From Clavulina sp. PMI_390 (taxonomy: Eukaryota; Basidiomycota; Agaricomycetes; Cantharellales; Hydnaceae): 64,000 nt of DNA. The translations under genes and the position numbers were made by a program. Where the stretch lies: contig WIDE01000003.1 in assembly GCA_015039315.1 (NCBI GenBank), positions 310,001 to 374,000 of the forward strand, read 5' to 3'. This document shows positions 59,810-64,000 of the stretch, piece after piece. The notes beneath the pieces are model-generated. The model was not told the DNA's origin and searched no databases. It was given only the letters and a program-made list of their open reading frames with translations. Position 1 is the stretch's first letter. Each line of letters starts with the position of its first letter.

Positions 59810-62080
59810 ATGGACGGAGACGATGAACCCACCGGGGACGTGATGACGCCTCTGGATGCGACGCTAGATCGCATCGGCATGGGCTACTACCAATGGAGTC
59901 TGCTTGCGCTCTGTGGATTCGGTGAGTCATCAATTCGCCTCCTTATCGCCAAACTCTCTTACCCATTCCTAATCCGTGGTCGCTATGATTTAGGATGGCT
60001 CGCCGATAACGTGAATTCCTTGCTTCCTATCTATCGTCAAACTTTGTGCTCATGACAGGCGGTCACCACCTCCTAGATGTGGATGGAGGGTGTGGCCATT
60101 GCTCTTCCTCGCGTCCAAGATCACTTCAACATGACCGGTCAGCAAGTCGGAGTACTATCATCCTTCTTCTTCTGCGGAATGATGTTTGGAGCGGTGGTAT
60201 GGGGAAACTGTGAGTTTAATATATATCTCAGTGGCCCGGAGGCGAATCATGTTAATTTTGGAGGACGGGACCACCAGGCTCGGATGTGCTGGGCAGACGA
60301 GTCGCTTTCAACGCTACCCTTGTTCTGTCATCTCTTTTCGGCCTCGTTGTCAGTATCTCGCCCAGCTTCACCGTTTTAGCTGCATCATTGCTGCTTCTCG
60401 GCTCTGCAGTGGGGGTATGTTGGCTTTAGCTCTATGGAAAGCCTCTATCACTGAAGGTCCCTCTCTTTCTAAAGGGAAGTATCCCGACCGACGGCACTCT
60501 CTTTGTAGAGAACCTCCCGAAACGCAAGCACTGGTTGCTCACCTTCCTGTCTGTCTTTTTCTCCCTTGGCGCGCTCCTTACTGCGATTGTCGCAGTGATC
60601 GTCATTCCTGGTCACTCTTGCCCCGAGGCTGCCCCAGGATCATCTGAACGCCCTCCTTGCGACGTCGCGTTGCAAAATGCCGGCTGGAGATACATGTTTG
60701 GTGGGCTCACCTTGATTGTGAGTACTGGGATCAATGCCTTGTGCTCGTGCTGTTTATATCATTGCGTAACAGACGGCAGCAATGTTTGTGGGGCGGATAT
60801 TCCTCTTCCATCTCCATGAGTCGCCCAAGTACCTTGTGCATACTGGTCGACCGGAGGACGCAGCCCTTGTTCTGCGTGCAATCAGCAAAGTTAACGGGAC
60901 CCCTCTCAACATCACTGTTGAGGACGTACGCGACACTTTAACTGAGTCACCTGTACGCCTAGATCCTGCCCTTTAGAATCTGAGATACTAAACCCAACCC
61001 GCTTTTCATCGTTGCTCATACTAGACAACCTATGACGGGGAGCCACTACGAACGCGCAGTGAATCGCAGTCATCACGGGGTTCCCGTTCTCTTGGGTCAA
61101 ATGATAAATTTAGCCGCTTGGATACGCTGCGAAATGGGTTGACTGCATGGTACCGACTCAGCTCGGCCAGTCTTGTCCCAACATGGAGGCGGACGACAGT
61201 CTTGATGTGGGGTATATGGATGACCACCTCAGCAGGCGAATATTGATCAATGTTTCGCTGAATATGCAGGCTGACGTTTGATACAACAGGATATACGTTG
61301 TTCAATCTATTCTTCCCCAAACTCGTTGAGCTCCGACTTGGGACACATCAAGAGGGCGGCTCTGTAAGCCAGGCTCTTTGGAACGTGGTCATATACACTC
61401 TAGGCGGAACGCCAGGCTCTCTAGTGAGTCAACTTTGATGCCATCAAGGAAGTCACTCGTGACCGGTGTTAAATAGATTGGAGCCTGGATGGTTGAAACT
61501 CGTCTAGGGAAGCGCAAGTCGCTGGCGATCAGTACTGGGCTCACGGGCATCTTCTGCTTGCTCTTCAGTGTGACACCAAGCAATGCGGGGGTTATGATCA
61601 CCTCGGTTGGAGTCTCGCTCACGTCTACTATTATGTGGGCTATCCTTTACGGGTACGTATACTTTGGTACCGTCACTACGACGTTCGCTAACATTGAGCT
61701 TGCAGTATGACACCACAGATGTTTGTGACGGAAGGTATGGAAAGCAAAGTAATTGATTCGGCAGATGACTAACGCTTCTCGCCTATGTTCAGTACGAGGC
61801 ACCGCGTGTGGCAATGCGTCGGCACTAAACAGAGTGTAGGTCATCCCTACAAGCCTCGTTCTCATACGAATCTAATCTTGTTCATCGATGTAGGGCTGGG
61901 ATTATTACCCCACCGTTAGGAGGATTCCTGCTCGACCTAGACGTCTCCTTCCCTACCTACACTTCTGCCTTAGCATTCATTGTTGCCACCGTTTTTGCTT
62001 TAGCATTGCCATATGAGTCAGCTGCAGACCTAGAAGCATCCGAGCCATCAAGAGGTTCTGCATATTCATTACTACATTAA
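59810..62080 (+). CDS. MFS transporter of the SV2/SVOP type
   Basis: A twelve-helix secondary transporter, substrate unknown. ATG 59810 begins MDGDDEPTGDVMTPLDATLD, then RIGMGYYQWSLLALCGFGW. Later exons encode MWMEGVAIALPRVQDHFN, GVLSSFFFCGMMFGAVVWG, LVVSISPSFTVLAASLLLLG, IPTDGTLFVENLPKRKHWLL, HESPKYLVHTGRPEDAALVL, TLFNLFFPKLVELRLG, ETRLGKRKSLAISTGL, TMWAIL-type helices, RGTACGNASALNRV, and AGIITPPLGGFLLDL, ending RGSAYSLLH at TAA 62078-62080. The DGTLFVE motif after TM4 and the RGTxxG motif near TM10-11 are characteristic of the SV2-like subgroup. About 540-560 residues, around a dozen introns. Joins I tested hold frame. Its 3' end is only 62 bp from the convergent SEN15 gene. Confidence 0.85.
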
Positions 62081-62142
62081 GATAATGCACGCTTTCTCGC
62101 ACTATCCACATTTTTTCTTTTGTTCGTCTCTACATTAATTCC

Positions 62143-62762
62143 TCACATGGGAGGCTTTACAATGCCTTTGCTAAGTTTGTAATACACAAGAGACGAGTCA
62201 TCAGCAACTATGCCCACCCAGATCTCCATCGGAGTAGGATCTTGGTTTGCGAATACGGTGTTTAGCCTATAGCCAGGATGCTAAGCAACTGCTGCCTCGA
62301 TTTATGGGGATGGTTGGACTTACCATTCGATAGACAGGTTCTCTGCCAAAGAACAAGGGACGACGATTCGGGTGCCTTCCTGTCATTCAGCAATGCGGTA
62401 GATGAGTCGCCAACAAAATTGGGTAGCAGATAAGACATTTCCACACCTCTGCGCTTTTCTTCCCCTTCAAAATCCCTCGTGAGAGTGCAGGAAGGTCCTC
62501 AACAGTTACATCGATCCACTGTTGTGCTGGACGAGTAGAGACGGGAAGACGGGTAAGATACCTCATTGTGCACGCAACCGGTAAAACGGAGACCGACTGT
62601 ATATGATGTCGTTGTAGACTAGGAATAAACTTTGTGCATGTCGAGGATATTTTACACATAAATCTGAGAGTGCAGGATACTGTTGTAGAAGGGAGAGGTA
62701 AGAAGAGGCTGATCTTCACACATAAACTGAGCGCAGTGATTTACAGAGACGTGGCTCTCCAT
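62143..62762 (-). CDS. SEN15: SEN15, tRNA-splicing endonuclease subunit
   Basis: Sen15 is a structural subunit of the heterotetrameric endonuclease that excises tRNA introns. I rebuilt it from five exons: 62762..62745, 62679..62598, 62526..62447, 62379..62324 and 62266..62143. Together they make exactly 120 codons including the stop (119 residues; yeast Sen15 is 128). The exons read MESHVS, then YPALSDLCVKYPRHAQSLF, LVYNDIIYTQQWIDVTVEDL, PALSRGILKGKKSAE, EGTRIVVPCSLAENLSIEW, LNTVFANQDPTPMEIWVG and IVADDSSLVYYKLSKGIVKP. The KYP...LFxVYNDxxxxQQW start and the DDSSxVYYKxxxG end are the family signatures. Introns 1, 3 and 4 have ordinary splice sites. The donor of intron 2 (GTCGGT at 62597) is weak and could shift slightly. 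Convergent with the MFS transporter. Confidence 0.85.
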
Positions 62763-63207
62763 TACATCAAGGTCCTCTGTGTTAGTAATGATGTAGGGAG
62801 TGGATCGGCGAATCGTAACAAACAAGTCATGGGCGTCCAAACATGACCAAACACGCTCGAGATGATTTGCCCCAAACACCACCCGCCTTACGCAGGACAA
62901 TAATATCCCCTCAGCAACATGGCTGCCTGTAGCCTCTCAGAATATAGGAGGGCTCTACTATATAAGCGAATTGGTGAACGGAGCAGTGTCCGTTATTCCA
63001 GTAGAGCTCTGGAGAGCTCTTGGGCGTCCTAGCATTACTTGAACTTCACAAATAGAATCTAGCGGGCGTTTGCTATGCGAAACTCGATTTGTACTGGACA
63101 ATAGAGTATAATAAATTCGTTACAAGTGATAAAATGTGATTCTTTCGTTCTTGATTGGACCGAGGCAATCCCAACCATCATTTGATCAAACACGAGCAAA
63201 AATGTCA
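62763..63207. promoter_or_regulatory. SEN15 upstream region
   Basis: Between SEN15 (-) and the tRNA gene (-). A minus-strand open frame overlaps SEN15 exon 1 and is not called separately. No other gene is seen. The part next to the tRNA should include its Pol III terminator: a minus-strand T run lies at about 63202-63196. Confidence 0.35.
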
Positions 63208-63292
63208 TGGAGAAACGGGGGATTGAACCCCGGGCTTTACGCAATAAGCCAGATCATGCGAAGCGTACACTCTACCACTGAGTTATTTCCCC
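63208..63292 (-). tRNA. tRNA-Ala(CGC) with a 13-nt intron
   Basis: The minus strand folds as a complete cloverleaf: acceptor stem GGGGAAA/TTTCTCC, D arm ACTC-AGTGGTA-GAGT, anticodon stem TACGC/GCGTA, variable loop AAGCC, T arm CGGGG-TTCAATC-CCCCG, and discriminator A73. The acceptor includes G3:U70, the alanine identity pair. The anticodon loop TTCGCA..T gives anticodon CGC and is interrupted after position 37 by a 13-nt insertion (TGATCTGGCTTAT), the standard place for a eukaryotic tRNA intron. The mature form is 72 nt before CCA addition. Confidence 0.93.
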
Positions 63293-63836
63293 GTGAAGCG
63301 AGCGGGATCGCCAATCAGCACTCAGGTTTTTGGCTTCAGTAACCTTCCGAGCTAATTCTATCTAGTCCAAAGAATATCCACGCGCCCATATTAAATGCTA
63401 CCCAAAAATATATGAGGCACGGTGAATAAATCCCGCTTTTCATTATCCCCTCAATGAAAGGTATTCAGGTTTCAGAAGCCAATTCTTTTGTTGTGCATTG
63501 ATCACTTGTCGATCTTGCTTCCAGTTGAGCGCGTAAACAAAAGACATAGGTTTACATAAACTCACGGCATTATGCACGCTGAAACGATAGTGAATCTTAT
63601 CTGCAACTCGCTGTTGCTGGCACAAAAGATCTGAACATGGATCGGCCTCTCCCACACCATTTGCCGGGCTAACCTACCTGTCACACCTCTCAACTGATCA
63701 GCTCCAGATCTTCCACCAAAAACGCGATAGCGATTTTCATATCTAATGTAAATTTTCTGAAGTGCACATAAAAATGATGCTTGTGCGCCTGGAAACTAAA
63801 TCAAGTGTAGCTATCTCTTCAATTACGGCTAACAAA
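63293..63836. other. intergenic region
   Basis: Between the tRNA and the 3' end of the carboxypeptidase gene. No gene is recognised. Confidence 0.4.
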
Positions 63837-64000
63837 TCAGAACCCCTTTTCGGCATTGAACCACGCCTGGAGCATAGTAAGGGCCTCAGTGGGCTTATCG
63901 TACGGCACCTGTACAGGAAAATGAGTCAGCGAGTGGGGTAATACTTCAAGTATCGTGCATACCATATGACCAGCTCCCAGGATGGTTGTGAAAGTGAGGC
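63837..64000 (-). CDS. serine carboxypeptidase (S10), C-terminal end only
   Basis: The gene runs off the right edge. The last exon (63908..63837) reads VPYDKPTEALTMLQAWF, then NAEKGF and stop. After an intron (63962..63909) the preceding exon fragment reads LTFTTILGAGHM. Together GAGHMVPYDKP is the conserved block around the catalytic His of peptidase family S10 (CPY/KEX1 type), in which the His of GAGHM completes the Ser-Asp-His triad. No transmembrane tail follows, so a secreted or vacuolar carboxypeptidase is more likely than a Kex1-type membrane form. Confidence 0.85.
   Translation of the reverse strand, partial: LTFTTILGAGHMVCTILEVLPHSLTHFPVQVPYDKPTEALTMLQAWFNAEKGF

Noticed and set aside
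62387..62719. 110-residue minus-strand open frame containing MRYLTRLPV
   Set aside because: It reads through an intron of SEN15. The spliced frame has the family signatures instead.

Overview
This is nuclear DNA from a fungus, most likely a mushroom-class basidiomycete (Agaricomycetes). The evidence is a very high density of short GT-AG introns (about 45-70 nt), tightly packed genes on both strands, a tandem pair of fungal RAS genes, and an SKN1/KRE6 beta-glucan synthesis protein. I cannot name the species. Most genes are split into many exons, so I rebuilt them by joining exons by eye. Intron boundaries are exact where stated and otherwise approximate.

Layout, left to right. 0.5-4.4 kb: a divergent pair, a Ser/Pro-rich protein (-) and a short UBX protein (+). 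4.8-8.8 kb: SKN1/KRE6-like (+) convergent with mitochondrial ribosomal protein uL30m (-). 9.5-18.3 kb: the first NmrA-like gene (+), a 1,055-residue Ser-rich protein (-) sharing a 78-bp start-to-start promoter with a leucine-rich-repeat protein (+), a compound direct/inverted repeat, and a GPI-anchored KRE9/KNH-like wall protein (-). 18.3-21.8 kb: a gene-poor gap. 21.8-29.4 kb: an extremely intron-rich sugar transporter followed by two more NmrA-like genes and a relic of a fourth copy. 29.8-38 kb: APC/C subunit CDC16/APC6 (+), the RNA polymerase III repressor MAF1 (-), and proline iminopeptidase (+). 38.3-45.3 kb: a SUN-domain protein (-), a TPR protein (-), an 85-residue membrane protein (+), and the splicing factor SDE2 (-). 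45.4-48.7 kb: two RAS GTPases in tandem. 49.6-55.97 kb: class II DAHP synthase (+), phosphopantothenoylcysteine decarboxylase (-), and Miro/GEM1 (+). 56.3-62.8 kb: a VWA-domain protein (+), a TMA23-like nucleolar protein (-), an SV2-type MFS transporter (+), and SEN15 (-). At the right edge: an intron-containing tRNA-Ala(CGC) (-) and the 3' end of a serine carboxypeptidase (-).

Most of the window is conserved housekeeping content. The accessory part is the NmrA/sugar-transporter stretch (9.5-29.4 kb), which shows local duplication and decay. Two genes, SEN15 and the 85-residue protein, have exons too short to appear as obvious open frames and were recovered only by splice reconstruction. I found no phage, CRISPR, intact transposon or obvious new defence or biosynthetic system. 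The points most worth checking are the tandem RAS duplication, the NmrA cluster with its relic, the nested repeat at about 17 kb, and the 8-nt microexon.
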